Shown: one piece after another, positions 1 through 8,171 of the stretch
Layout of the letters: each line of letters opens with the position of its first letter
Numbering within the stretch: position 1 is the first letter of the stretch
Assembly: GCA_964573015.1 (NCBI GenBank)
Contig: CAZNHZ010000001.1
Coordinates: forward strand, 248,001-312,000
DNA length: 64,000 nt
Source: JAPUDQ01 sp964573015
GTDB taxonomy: Bacteria > Patescibacteriota > Saccharimonadia > Saccharimonadales > Saccharimonadaceae
Direction of reading: 5' to 3'
Position numbers and translations under genes: made by a program
The notes under the pieces: generated by a model
The model's input: only the letters and a program-made list of their open reading frames with translations
Database searches by the model: none
Told to the model about the DNA's origin: nothing

Positions 1-108
1 TTGGGCGCGACGCAGCTTGCTGGCGGCAACCAGCTCCATAGCTTTAGTGATCTGCTTGTTGCTTTTCACCGAGCGAATGCGCGATTTGATCTGACGAGTA
101 CTAGCCAT
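1..108 (-). CDS. atpG: ATP synthase F1 subunit gamma, 5' part (cut by window edge)
   Basis: The first 36 codons of the gamma subunit are present; the gene runs off the left edge. The N-terminus starts MASTRQIKSRIRSVKSN and continues with KQITKAMELVAASKLRRAQ, the classic gamma N-terminal helix that forms part of the central rotor stalk. It starts 2 nt after the atpA stop, so it is the next gene of the atp operon. The catalytic beta and the epsilon subunits are not seen and presumably lie beyond the edge. Confidence 0.95.
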   Translation of the reverse strand, partial: MASTRQIKSRIRSVKSNKQITKAMELVAASKLRRAQ

Positions 109-110
109 AA

Positions 111-1637
111 CTAATCAGTAAATCCCTTCATGACTTTCTCGGCAGTCTTTTCGACCAATTTGATGAGTTTCTCATCCGGTTTGTCGCCTTTGTTTAGCTC
201 CTGCATCGCAGTTTTCTGGCTGCTCCAGAGTTCAGTCAGCAGGGCAGCCTGCGCCGGCTTGATCTTGGCGATCGGCACGCTATCGAGCGCGCCCGATTCG
301 GCAGCGATCAGACTGGCGGTTTGCTCCCAGATACTCATCGGCTGATACTGCGGCTGCTTGAGCAGCTCGGTGAGGCGCGAGCCGCGATTGAGAATCGTCC
401 TCGTCTCTTTGTCGAGATCAGAGCCGAATTGAGCAAAGGCCGCCAACTCACGGTATTGCGCCAAACTGAGACGCAGATTGCCAGAGACGGATTTGACGGC
501 TTTTGTCTGAGCCGAGCCGCCGACACGCGACACCGACAGACCGACCGAGATAGCCGGACGAATACCCTGATAAAACAGATCAGTCTCGAGGAAAATCTGA
601 CCATCAGTGATCGAGATCACGTTGGTCGGGATGTAGGCTGAGATATCACCGGCCTGCGTCTCGATAATCGGCAGAGCCGTCAGGCTGCCGCCGCCGAGAT
701 CATCGCTGAGCTTGGCGGCGCGTTCGAGCAGGCGAGAGTGTAGGTAAAAGACATCGCCGGGAAATGCCTCACGCCCTGGCGGACGACGCAGCAACAGTGA
801 CATCTGACGATAGGCAACGGCATGCTTGGTCAAATCATCGTAGATGATAAGCGCGTGCTGTTTGTTGTCGCGGAAGTATTCTCCCATCGCGACACCAGCA
901 TAAGGAGCCAAGTAGAGCAGCGAAGCCGCATCGCTCGGACCGGTCGCGACGACGATCGTCTGATCCATGACACCTTCTTCGGTGAGACGGTCAACCAGGC
1001 GAGCAATCTTGCTGAGTTTTTGACCAATCGCCACGTAGATGTTGATAACCCCTGTCTTTTGGCGGCCTTGGTTGATCATCGTATCGATCGCAATTGCCGT
1101 CTTACCGGTCTGGCGGTCACCAATGATCAGCTCACGCTGACCGCGGCCGATCGGCACCATGGTATCAATTGCCATTAGACCCGTCATCAGCGGCTCATGT
1201 ACGCCCTTGCGGCCGATAACACCGATAGCGGGGCGTTCAACCAGGCCGGTCTTTTTGGCTTTAATCGGGCCTTTGCCATCGAGCGGCTCACCGAGTGGGT
1301 TTACGACGCGGCCGAGCAGCTCCGGGCCTACCGGCACTGAGAGTACATTACCGACAAGCGTTACTTTGGCGCCGGCTTTGACATGAGTGTCATCGCCGAG
1401 CAGCACTGCACCGATCTCGTCCTCCATAAGGTTGAGCGCAAAGGCTTCAACCGGCTCGCCATCTGTCTCGATACGCACGACCTCGTTGAACCCACAATCT
1501 TTGAGTCCATAAATCCACGCCACACCGTCACCGACGCGAGTCACGATACCGGTCGATGACATATCTCCGGCGACTTTCAGGTCATCAATCGATTGCCGTA
1601 GCTCAGCTGCTAGTTCTTTGACATTTATTGTATTCAT
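111..1637 (-). CDS. atpA: ATP synthase F1 subunit alpha
   Basis: A 508-residue protein of normal family length. The Walker A motif GDRQTGKT lies at residues 173-180, followed by the conserved stretches around LIIYDDLTKHAVAYRQ and RRPPGREAFPGDVFY, and the C-terminal helical domain. It forms the non-catalytic nucleotide-binding subunits of the F1 hexamer. It is preceded by atpH after 23 nt and followed by atpG after 2 nt. The Shine-Dalgarno GGAGGAATG lies a few bases before the ATG, as expected for a gene inside an operon. Confidence 0.98.
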   Translation of the reverse strand: MNTINVKELAAELRQSIDDLKVAGDMSSTGIVTRVGDGVAWIYGLKDCGFNEVVRIETDGEPVEAFALNLMEDEIGAVLLGDDTHVKAGAKVTLVGNVLSVPVGPELLGRVVNPLGEPLDGKGPIKAKKTGLVERPAIGVIGRKGVHEPLMTGLMAIDTMVPIGRGQRELIIGDRQTGKTAIAIDTMINQGRQKTGVINIYVAIGQKLSKIARLVDRLTEEGVMDQTIVVATGPSDAASLLYLAPYAGVAMGEYFRDNKQHALIIYDDLTKHAVAYRQMSLLLRRPPGREAFPGDVFYLHSRLLERAAKLSDDLGGGSLTALPIIETQAGDISAYIPTNVISITDGQIFLETDLFYQGIRPAISVGLSVSRVGGSAQTKAVKSVSGNLRLSLAQYRELAAFAQFGSDLDKETRTILNRGSRLTELLKQPQYQPMSIWEQTASLIAAESGALDSVPIAKIKPAQAALLTELWSSQKTAMQELNKGDKPDEKLIKLVEKTAEKVMKGFTD

Positions 1638-1660
1638 AATCGTTTGTCATTCCTCCAGTC

Positions 1661-2047
1661 TTAGGTCGTTTTCAGTTGCTTTAATGAAGAAGCGACACTG
1701 GCATCGAAGCGCTTATCGGGTGTTTCGATGACAATGCCGCCTATGAATGATTCGTCAACCGTCTCGATGAGCGTGATATCTGTCGCTTTGCGGTCACTTT
1801 GACGTACAAACTCCATCACCAATGCGCGCAATTCCTCAGTGAGAGGGCGGGCTGTCGTCACGGCGACCTCAACATCGCCGCGGCGCGACAATTCATAGGC
1901 GATATCACCGATGATTTCTTCGGTGTGAGCTGTCAGTCGCTGTTCGACGATATACGCCGCCAACTGGGGCATCAGAGTTTTGGCGCTCGTACCGCTCAGC
2001 AGCTGATCGACAACCGATCGAGCCAGTACGCGACGACTCATCGCCAT
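1661..2047 (-). CDS. atpH: ATP synthase F1 subunit delta, short form
   Basis: Only 128 residues against about 175-180 in typical delta subunits. The C-terminal half carries the family's end signature (DESFIGGIVIETPDKRFDAS), while the N-terminal six-helix domain that docks on the alpha N-termini appears reduced to about 70 residues. Its first base coincides with the last base of atpF. The position between atpF and atpA is the usual one, which supports the call despite weak similarity. Whether the shortened domain still completes the peripheral stalk cannot be judged from sequence. Confidence 0.85.
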   Translation of the reverse strand: MAMSRRVLARSVVDQLLSGTSAKTLMPQLAAYIVEQRLTAHTEEIIGDIAYELSRRGDVEVAVTTARPLTEELRALVMEFVRQSDRKATDITLIETVDESFIGGIVIETPDKRFDASVASSLKQLKTT

Positions 2048-2595
2048 TATTTTGCCTCCTTGGCGGTTTTGAGGGCGCGGCGGATCAGTTCGTGATCAGC
2101 TTTGGCATCGAGCTTGGAACCGATGACTTTTTCGGTAGCGGCAGCAATCAGGCTGACCATCTCATCATTGAGCGCTTTTTTGGCATCGGCGATGTCACTC
2201 TCCAAGCGAGCATGGGATTGCTCGATGATATGCGCGGCTTTTTTGTCAGCGCGTGCTTCAGCCTCATCAGCGATACGATTGGCCTCTTTTTGAGCGAGGT
2301 CAACGATAGCCGCCGCGTCTTTTTTGGCTTGCTCAAGCTGCTTTTCGGTATTTGCCTCGGCCTTTTCGGCGGCTTTTTTGGCGTCTTCGGCCGCTGCGAC
2401 TGATTCAGCGATGATTTTTTCACGCTTGTCGAGCGCACCAAGCAGGGCCGGAAAAGCAAATTTCTTCAAAATCGCCAGCAGTATCAAAAACGATACCAGT
2501 TGAATGATGAGCGACTGCCACGTAATACCAAGCGCACCGAGCAAGTCAGCTTTGGGGGCTGCTTCGGCGCTAGCTAAATAAGTGAGGTAATTCAT
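2047..2595 (-). CDS. atpF: ATP synthase F0 subunit b
   Basis: A 182-residue protein with one transmembrane helix near residues 28-50, followed by a long charged Ala/Lys/Glu-rich coiled coil (about residues 60-165), the standard design of the b subunit that forms the peripheral stalk. It lies between atpE and atpH. The N-terminal 20 residues before the membrane helix are somewhat longer than in E. coli. Confidence 0.95.
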   Translation of the reverse strand: MNYLTYLASAEAAPKADLLGALGITWQSLIIQLVSFLILLAILKKFAFPALLGALDKREKIIAESVAAAEDAKKAAEKAEANTEKQLEQAKKDAAAIVDLAQKEANRIADEAEARADKKAAHIIEQSHARLESDIADAKKALNDEMVSLIAAATEKVIGSKLDAKADHELIRRALKTAKEAK

Positions 2596-2620
2596 GTATC
2601 GCTGGTTCCTTTACTCTTTT

Positions 2621-2833
2621 TTACAAGAACTTGATCATCAGCGCGACAACCAGACCGATGATAGCGAGGGCGTCGACAAAGACGATCGCCGTAATCATGA
2701 GTGTACGCAGATCATTAAGTTTCTCTGGGTTGCGGCCCGCTGCGTTTAGTGCAGCTGCACCGATCATACCGATACCGACACCACAAAGTCCGGCACCGAT
2801 AGCGTAGGCGAGACCAAATGCGAGTGATTCCAT
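2621..2833 (-). CDS. atpE: ATP synthase F0 subunit c (proton-binding ring)
   Basis: A 70-residue hairpin of two membrane helices with the polar loop AGRNPEK at residues 32-38. The ion-binding carboxylate in helix 2 is Asp54 (context VFVDALAII). Helix 1 lacks the Gln of the sodium-binding signature, so proton coupling is inferred. The Shine-Dalgarno AAGGAG lies close before the ATG. A 225-nt structured gap separates it from atpB upstream. Confidence 0.97.
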   Translation of the reverse strand: MESLAFGLAYAIGAGLCGVGIGMIGAAALNAAGRNPEKLNDLRTLMITAIVFVDALAIIGLVVALMIKFL

Positions 2834-3058
2834 TGTTATTTCTCCTTATTTCTTACATTATTTTACTTGGTTGATAATTGCGGCATATTGATACAACGCT
2901 AGCCACGGGTGACAGCTGGCGGGGCAGCACCCATAATCTTTTTCGTCCGACGAAAAAATTGTGGGGCGGACCAGCTGGCAGGACCCGTGGAGCGGGAGCG
3001 CACTAACGACATTTGTGCAACAAATGTCGGGAAGCGACCACCGTTTACGGCATCAATC
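2834..3058 (-). promoter_or_regulatory. Structured atpB-atpE intercistronic region
   Basis: This 225-nt gap inside an otherwise tightly packed operon holds three inverted repeats. A long hairpin pairs 2903-2910 with 2983-2990 (CCACGGGT/ACCCGTGG), continued by CAGCTGG at 2913-2919 with CCAGCTG at 2971-2977. Inside its loop an A/T-rich stem lies at 2939-2957. A separate perfect 10-bp stem with a 3-nt loop is at 3007-3029 (CGACATTTGT/ACAAATGTCG). No open reading frame is convincing. A role in mRNA processing or in raising atpE translation for the multi-copy c ring is inferred. Confidence 0.6.
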
Positions 3059-3877
3059 TTACGCATCACTACCTACAGCTTTTGCACGAGGCTTATGGGC
3101 AGAGGAGTGATCGGAACCGTGATCGCCATGAGAAACGGCGAGTGAGATAAAGATAATTGTCAGGATATAAAACACAAAGGCCTGCAACGCACCAACGAAG
3201 AGCTCAAAGCCCATAAAGATCGGCAGCGGCAACCAGCCGAGCCACTTGGTCAAAAAGCCGATAACGACGAGGAGCACCTCACCGCCAAACACGTTACCAA
3301 ACAAACGCATGCTCAGCGCCACAAAGCGCGAGAACTCACCGACAAACTCGAGGACGCCCTCGAATGACCCGACGGGATTTTTGAGCGGATTGATCAAGTA
3401 GCGCTTGGCATTACCCCAAGCACCGTGCTGTTTGATAGCATATATCTGCACCGCCACCATCGTGACGATAGCCAGCGCAAACGTAAAGTTGAGGTCAGCC
3501 GCAAGACCACGAAACAGCGGAGCGCCATTATAGGTGATCGGCCCGACTCCTGGCATCGTCCCGAGCCAGTTGTTAAACATCACCGCAAAAAAGATCGTGA
3601 TCGCCAGCGGCGCGACTCGGCGCGCGAGCTTCTTGTCCCCCAAAACATCGACTGTCATCTTGTACAGCATCTCAAACAACCACTGACCAGCCAAAACCCA
3701 GCGGCTTTTGGAGCCGTTTTTCACTCCATTTGCCAACCCGATTGCAGCCGCGATGAGCAGCGCATAGCCAATCACACCCAGCAGCATCGAGTTGGTGATA
3801 GGCACCCCAAACACCTGAAACATCTCCTCGGCAGTGATGCTGATATGCGGACCGGTAGAAGCAAGCAGCGATATCAT
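3059..3877 (-). CDS. atpB: ATP synthase F0 subunit a
   Basis: A 272-residue multi-helix membrane protein. The essential proton-channel arginine is Arg191 in the context LSMRLFGNVFGGE, and the conserved NNWLG and final helix are present. The C-terminal tail is His/Ser-rich and longer than usual. The start overlaps the stop of the upstream AtpI/Z-like gene by 4 nt, so the two are translationally coupled. Confidence 0.97.
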   Translation of the reverse strand: MISLLASTGPHISITAEEMFQVFGVPITNSMLLGVIGYALLIAAAIGLANGVKNGSKSRWVLAGQWLFEMLYKMTVDVLGDKKLARRVAPLAITIFFAVMFNNWLGTMPGVGPITYNGAPLFRGLAADLNFTFALAIVTMVAVQIYAIKQHGAWGNAKRYLINPLKNPVGSFEGVLEFVGEFSRFVALSMRLFGNVFGGEVLLVVIGFLTKWLGWLPLPIFMGFELFVGALQAFVFYILTIIFISLAVSHGDHGSDHSSAHKPRAKAVGSDA

Positions 3878-4134
3878 GATGAGCTCATCTCCCGAGCTTG
3901 CTTCAATACTTTAAGCGCCAGCCAGACTCCGAACACAAATCCTAGCGCCGAACCGATCAAAAAGCCAGCTGGTGAAGAGCCCAGCAGTGTATCGAGGTAC
4001 ATCCCACCAAATAGCCCGACCATCGTCGGCAACAGCATGCGCCAGGTAACGTTTATAAGGTCTCGAATGATTGTCGCACGTAATTCAGAGCGGTGAGCAC
4101 CAGCAGCATGGCCTGTAGGTTGACCTCGTTTCAT
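3874..4134 (-). CDS. AtpI/AtpZ-like small membrane protein heading the atp operon
   Basis: An 86-residue protein with two membrane helices (about residues 31-52 and 55-75) and a GxxxG-rich turn, typical of AtpI/AtpZ proteins encoded first in atp operons, which assist c-ring assembly or Mg/Ca handling in other bacteria. It directly follows the operon promoter; the -10 TATAAT ends 8 nt before the ATG, so the message should be almost leaderless. The assignment rests on topology and position rather than strong motifs. Confidence 0.8.
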   Translation of the reverse strand: MKRGQPTGHAAGAHRSELRATIIRDLINVTWRMLLPTMVGLFGGMYLDTLLGSSPAGFLIGSALGFVFGVWLALKVLKQAREMSSS

Positions 4135-4142
4135 CTTGATAA

Positions 4143-4172
4143 ATTATAACAGATAAGGACGACGCGATTCAA
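4143..4172 (-). promoter_or_regulatory. atp operon promoter, leaderless type
   Basis: Reading on the minus strand, TTGAAT (4167-4172), an 18-nt spacer and TATAAT (4143-4148) are followed after only 8 nt by the ATG of the AtpI/Z gene. Transcription should begin at or just before the start codon. Confidence 0.8.
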
Positions 4173-4231
4173 GCGAATAATCACTTTTTTTATTTTATTT
4201 TTGCCACGCCGGCTTGTGCTAAAGTATCTGC

Positions 4232-4435
4232 ATGCCCCAAAAACATAAAATTCGCTTCACGGGAGCGTCCAAGCCGCCAGTTTGCGGCGGCAAGTACCGT
4301 TACGGCTCGCGCGATCAGGCCAATCAAGTCAAAACCGAGCAGGAAATCATGCAGCCGGAGCTAAGACTGTCGGTTTATCACTGTTTGGACTGCAGAGGGT
4401 TTCATCTGACGCGCCGTCAAAACACGACTATTTGA
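4232..4435 (+). CDS. Small zinc-ribbon-like protein, function unknown
   Basis: A 67-residue basic protein. It has a Cys in PPVCGGKYRYGSRDQA and a CLDC motif in YHCLDCRGFHLT. This layout (Cys...aromatic-Arg...Cys-x2-Cys-x3-His) is seen in small proteins of phages and Actinobacteria that resemble a metal-binding ribbon; the function is not known. A -10-like TAAAGT ends 6 nt before the ATG, matching the leaderless pattern of this genome. It is divergent from the atp operon. Confidence 0.7.
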   Translation: MPQKHKIRFTGASKPPVCGGKYRYGSRDQANQVKTEQEIMQPELRLSVYHCLDCRGFHLTRRQNTTI

Positions 4436-4481
4436 TTTGCTGACAAACTGCCTCGACAGAGGCTATACTATATATCTAACC

Positions 4482-5036
4482 ATGACACAGCAAAAATCAC
4501 GGGTAATTTTGGTATACACCGGAGAGGGCAAGGGTAAAACCAGTGCCGGTTTGGGCCTAATGGTGCGCGCGCTTGGCGCCGGGCACCATGTGGCATTTGT
4601 GCAGTTTATCAAGCTTTGGGATGTCGCCGAACATGCTTTTATACAGCAGATTATGCCGCAATATGAGTCGCAACTGGATTTTTATAAAGGCGGTTTGGGA
4701 TTTTATGAGGCAGGCGAGCTCAGCTCAAAAGCCAGCGAAGCCGAACATCGTCAGTATGCCAAACTGACATATGATTTTGCTTACCAGGCAGCTGCGAGCG
4801 GTGATTATCAGCTCGTCATCTGCGATGAAATCAACAATGCCGTTCATGATGGCCTGCTCACGCATAACGACCTAAAGCGGCTGATAAAAAATACGCACCC
4901 TACGACCAGTCTGTGCCTGACCGGACGCGGTTTTCCGGCTGATCTGCTGTCGCTAGTCGATATCGCGACCGAGATGAAAAAACTGCGTCATCACTATGAT
5001 GATGGATTTATCGCCAACAAGGGCATCGATTATTAG
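4482..5036 (+). CDS. Cob(I)yrinic acid a,c-diamide adenosyltransferase-like ATPase
   Basis: A 184-residue CobO/BtuR-family protein. The P-loop is YTGEGKGKTSAGLG near the N-terminus, with the family stretches VQFIKLW and VICDEINNA and the C-terminal LTGRGFPADLLSLVDIATEM. The family transfers adenosyl from ATP to cobalt of corrinoids; no other cobalamin gene is visible here, so the real substrate in this organism is uncertain. The start was set at the ATG 12 nt downstream of a TATACT box (4464-4469); an in-frame upstream ATG at 4437 lies before that promoter. Confidence 0.85.
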   Translation: MTQQKSRVILVYTGEGKGKTSAGLGLMVRALGAGHHVAFVQFIKLWDVAEHAFIQQIMPQYESQLDFYKGGLGFYEAGELSSKASEAEHRQYAKLTYDFAYQAAASGDYQLVICDEINNAVHDGLLTHNDLKRLIKNTHPTTSLCLTGRGFPADLLSLVDIATEMKKLRHHYDDGFIANKGIDY

Positions 5037-5072
5037 CCGCCGCTTCATCCTGCTTATGCTACACTGATTGTA

Positions 5073-6122
5073 ATGGCAAAACTGTCAAAACAAACCAAAA
5101 AACACCTCGTGCTACGCAAAAAAATTATCTGGTGGGGAGCGATTGTTATTGCAATTATTGTCTCATATTTTGTAGCCGCCTGGCTGTCGTTTGTACTGAC
5201 GCCGACTCGTAATACATATACATTTGCGACCAGTTTTTCCGTCAAGCAGTCGACCCAGCTCGGTCTTGACTGGAAAGAAAATTATACGGCGTTACTCGAC
5301 GATCTTGGTATCCGGCAGTTTCGATTGATGAGTTATTGGGATGAGGGTGAAGCGACACGAGGGCAGATGAAGTTTGATGACCTCGATTGGCAGATGGATG
5401 AAGCCGCCAAACGCGGCGCCAAAGTGTCGCTGGCGATCGGCCTGCGTCAACCGCGCTGGCCAGAGTGTCATGAGCCGCAGTGGGCTACAAAACTTAGTGA
5501 GCCAGAGTGGAAACAAGCGCTGTACGATTATATGCAGGCAGTCGTCAAGCGTTATCGTCATCACCCGGCGCTTGAGAGTTTTCAGCTCGAAAACGAAGCT
5601 TTGGCTTGGTGGTTTGGCGATTGCCGCGAACAACCGGATGCCAATCGTATCCGTCAAGAGTTTGATCTTGTCAAAACTTGGACCGACAAGCCGATATGGA
5701 TGAGTCTCAGCGACCAATACGGCTTGTCGATAGCCCAGCCAATACCCGATGCCTACGGCTATTCGCTGTATCTGAATGTCTATAATCATCTGATACCGGG
5801 TACCTACATCAATCCTTCACCGCCAATTTGGTTTCACCGATTGCGTGCCAGCCTAATTGGAGCGTCTCATCACAAGCCGTTCTTTTTGCACGAGCTACAG
5901 CTGGAACCATGGGGTCCGCGCGAAATCAAAAGCCTGACCGAAGAAGAGCAAAACATCACCATGAGTCCCGCGCAAATTCGTTACAACCTCAACTACGCCC
6001 GCAAAATCGGTTTTGATCAAATCTACACTTGGGGTAGCGAGTGGTGGTATTGGCGCAAAATCAACGGATCGTCCCAGGTGTGGGAAGCTGTTCGCAACGA
6101 GATTCGTGACAGCCGGCAATAG
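5073..6122 (+). CDS. Membrane-anchored TIM-barrel glycosidase-like protein
   Basis: A 349-residue protein with a basic N-terminus, one membrane helix (about residues 18-40) and a (beta/alpha)8 hydrolase-like body. Features such as LGIRQFRLMSYWDEGE, the FQLENEALAWWFG segment (Asn-Glu pair typical of the acid/base residue in clan GH-A) and FFLHELQLEPWG (candidate nucleophile Glu) suggest a retaining glycoside hydrolase facing outward. The specific family is not certain. TACACT (5060-5065) ends 7 nt before the ATG. It converges with the GT2 gene, 3 nt apart. Confidence 0.7.
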   Translation: MAKLSKQTKKHLVLRKKIIWWGAIVIAIIVSYFVAAWLSFVLTPTRNTYTFATSFSVKQSTQLGLDWKENYTALLDDLGIRQFRLMSYWDEGEATRGQMKFDDLDWQMDEAAKRGAKVSLAIGLRQPRWPECHEPQWATKLSEPEWKQALYDYMQAVVKRYRHHPALESFQLENEALAWWFGDCREQPDANRIRQEFDLVKTWTDKPIWMSLSDQYGLSIAQPIPDAYGYSLYLNVYNHLIPGTYINPSPPIWFHRLRASLIGASHHKPFFLHELQLEPWGPREIKSLTEEEQNITMSPAQIRYNLNYARKIGFDQIYTWGSEWWYWRKINGSSQVWEAVRNEIRDSRQ

Positions 6123-6125
6123 CAC

Positions 6126-7013
6126 CTAGATGACGATTTCGTCATCGGCTTCGTCGCCCCGGTGGCGCTTGATAAGTTCACGAAATTTATCAAAGGTAAA
6201 TTTCTGCTCTTCTCCGTCATAGGTAAAACGGACAAATTTGAGAGGAAAATACGTACTCAGATAGATAAAAATCGGAATCCGTGCCGTCGCGCTCTTGATA
6301 CCGTGCTTTTTGTAGGTGTTTTCAAAGCGCATGACATAGCGGTAAAAATCTTTTGGCGAATCCTCGAGTCTACGAGCTGACATACCGCCGATCATCTCCG
6401 GCGCATATGCTACCTTATAGCCTTCTTGGTGAAGATGTAGAGCAATATCGATGTCTTCGTGCATTTTATCTTCTTCGTCGGCACAGAGATGGGACACGAT
6501 TTTTTGCCAGACATCACGTCGAATCGCCATATTGCTGCCAAACAAAAACCGGTGACTTTTGGCAAGCTTATCGAGTGTCGAACGGATTTGATTATCGGCC
6601 CGAAATCCGACATTACGTGCCGGCATATCGTGATATACCACCGGGCCTGATGCCGCCGCCACCTCTGGGTCACGAAATGCTTGCTGCACAGCTTCAACCC
6701 AGCCGTCTTCTACGGTTGAATCAGCATCGATCCGACCTAAAATGTCACCCTTGGCATGTGCCATGCCATAATCCCGGGTCGGTGCGATACCCTGAACATC
6801 AAATTGTTTTAGCAACCGAATAGTCAACACGTCTTTGTGCTTAGCGCGAAACGCCCGAACGCACGCGGCAGTCGCGTCTGTCGAGCGATTGTCTACAACG
6901 ATAATCTCAAGCGGCGGTATTGTTTGGTCAAGAAAGCTTGTTAAGCATTTTTCAATCGTATCTTCTTCGTTATACGCCGGTATAACGACAGATACTGTCG
7001 GATTATTTTTCAT
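6126..7013 (-). CDS. Family 2 glycosyltransferase
   Basis: A 295-residue GT-A fold protein: VSVVIPAYNEEDTIEKCL at the N-terminus, the nucleotide-binding VVDNRSTD, a DxD-type metal site in LGRIDADS, and a downstream HEDIDIALHLHQEGYK acceptor-site stretch. No membrane helices are evident, so it probably acts at the inner face of the membrane on an envelope glycan. The minus-strand box TATAAT (7021-7026) ends exactly 7 nt before the ATG, so the mRNA is predicted to be leaderless and transcribed separately from the neighbouring glycan genes. Confidence 0.92.
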   Translation of the reverse strand: MKNNPTVSVVIPAYNEEDTIEKCLTSFLDQTIPPLEIIVVDNRSTDATAACVRAFRAKHKDVLTIRLLKQFDVQGIAPTRDYGMAHAKGDILGRIDADSTVEDGWVEAVQQAFRDPEVAAASGPVVYHDMPARNVGFRADNQIRSTLDKLAKSHRFLFGSNMAIRRDVWQKIVSHLCADEEDKMHEDIDIALHLHQEGYKVAYAPEMIGGMSARRLEDSPKDFYRYVMRFENTYKKHGIKSATARIPIFIYLSTYFPLKFVRFTYDGEEQKFTFDKFRELIKRHRGDEADDEIVI

Positions 7014-7040
7014 TAGTCACATTATACTATACTTGTATTA

Positions 7041-8171
7041 TCATGATTTGAGCAAATAACTACCGTAAAGTGCGGCCAGTCGGTCGTATGGATCATGATT
7101 GGTGTGGGCTCGCTCCATACTTTGTTTATAGGATTGAAAACGCTGCGGCGAAGTTATTAGCTCGCCAATCTGCGCCGCCACGCTCGACGGATCAGGCTCA
7201 TAAACACCAAAGTTATTCTCAACCACATAGCGAACATTTTGTTCCTCGTGTCCGGGAATCGCATCGTAGAGTATCAGCGGCCGCTGCATAACCAGCGCTT
7301 CATTGACAGTCAGCCAGCCGCTCTTACAGCAGATGACATCACTAGCTCGCATGTAGTCTGGCATTTTGTCGGTAAATCCCTCGACAATTACCTTGACCGC
7401 GTAGGGAAATGATATCTTTTGAAATTGCTCTCTTAGTTTGTCGTTGCTGCCGGCATTGAGAATTATCTGATACGGTACGCGCAGTTTGGCTATGGCTGTC
7501 GCGACTGCCAAAACTTTGGAGTGGTTAAGCCCCATTCCTCCGGCTGTCAAAATAATAGTAAACGTCTGGCCGTCGAGACCCAGACGACTGCTAATAGCCA
7601 CCTGAGAGGTTGATTCATAAAATTTTTTGCCGGCCGGAAAACCTAAGTAGGTGACTCGCTCCTTATCGACTCCGCGGCGCACCATATATTCAACCGTATC
7701 GGCCGTCGCCGTGAGAATCTTGTCGGCTTTGTTGGTAAGCCAAATACCCTGGACATGCCGCGCATCAGTAACAGTGAGTATAATTGGTGTCGTGCCGTGA
7801 TGATAGTCTCGTGCCCTAGCGGCCACTTCTGCCAAAAACGGATAAGTGGCGATGATCAAATCCGGACGCTCGACAGCATATTTACGTCGCGCATAACGGC
7901 GAAATGCCAGGTTGGCAAACCATTGCAAGGGCTGCGGAAAGCGGTCGGACAAAACGTAATAAAGCCGAAACATCCAAGAATTTCCGCCGCTGGTCGATCC
8001 GGCATAAGCGTTGGTTGTCGCCTTGTTAAAAGCAGGCCAAGCCTCGGCAAGCACGTCAACCGTCTTGATATCCAAATCACCCTGAACATTTTTAAGCACC
8101 TCAGTAAGATTTCGCGCCATGGCTTTATGTCCGCCGCCAAGTCCCACTGTCATGATAATTACTTTTTTCAT
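7041..8171 (-). CDS. GT28-type glycosyltransferase (MGDG synthase/UgtP-like)
   Basis: A 376-residue protein with two Rossmann-like domains. The N-terminal GLGGGHKAMARNL and the PDLIIATYPF segment match the diacylglycerol glucosyltransferase/MGDG synthase N-domain; the C-terminal CCKSGWLTVNEALVMQRPLILYDAIPGHEEQN is the sugar-nucleotide-binding domain. The likely product is a glycolipid, but a polyprenyl acceptor as for MurG is possible. Its start overlaps the end of the GT4 gene by 4 nt, so it belongs to the operon starting at 10116. Confidence 0.85.
   Translation of the reverse strand: MKKVIIMTVGLGGGHKAMARNLTEVLKNVQGDLDIKTVDVLAEAWPAFNKATTNAYAGSTSGGNSWMFRLYYVLSDRFPQPLQWFANLAFRRYARRKYAVERPDLIIATYPFLAEVAARARDYHHGTTPIILTVTDARHVQGIWLTNKADKILTATADTVEYMVRRGVDKERVTYLGFPAGKKFYESTSQVAISSRLGLDGQTFTIILTAGGMGLNHSKVLAVATAIAKLRVPYQIILNAGSNDKLREQFQKISFPYAVKVIVEGFTDKMPDYMRASDVICCKSGWLTVNEALVMQRPLILYDAIPGHEEQNVRYVVENNFGVYEPDPSSVAAQIGELITSPQRFQSYKQSMERAHTNHDPYDRLAALYGSYLLKS

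Noticed and set aside
7070..7291. Many antisense frames inside the ATP synthase, glycosyltransferase, topA and dcw genes
   Set aside because: They are shadows of well-supported genes with no independent start signals.
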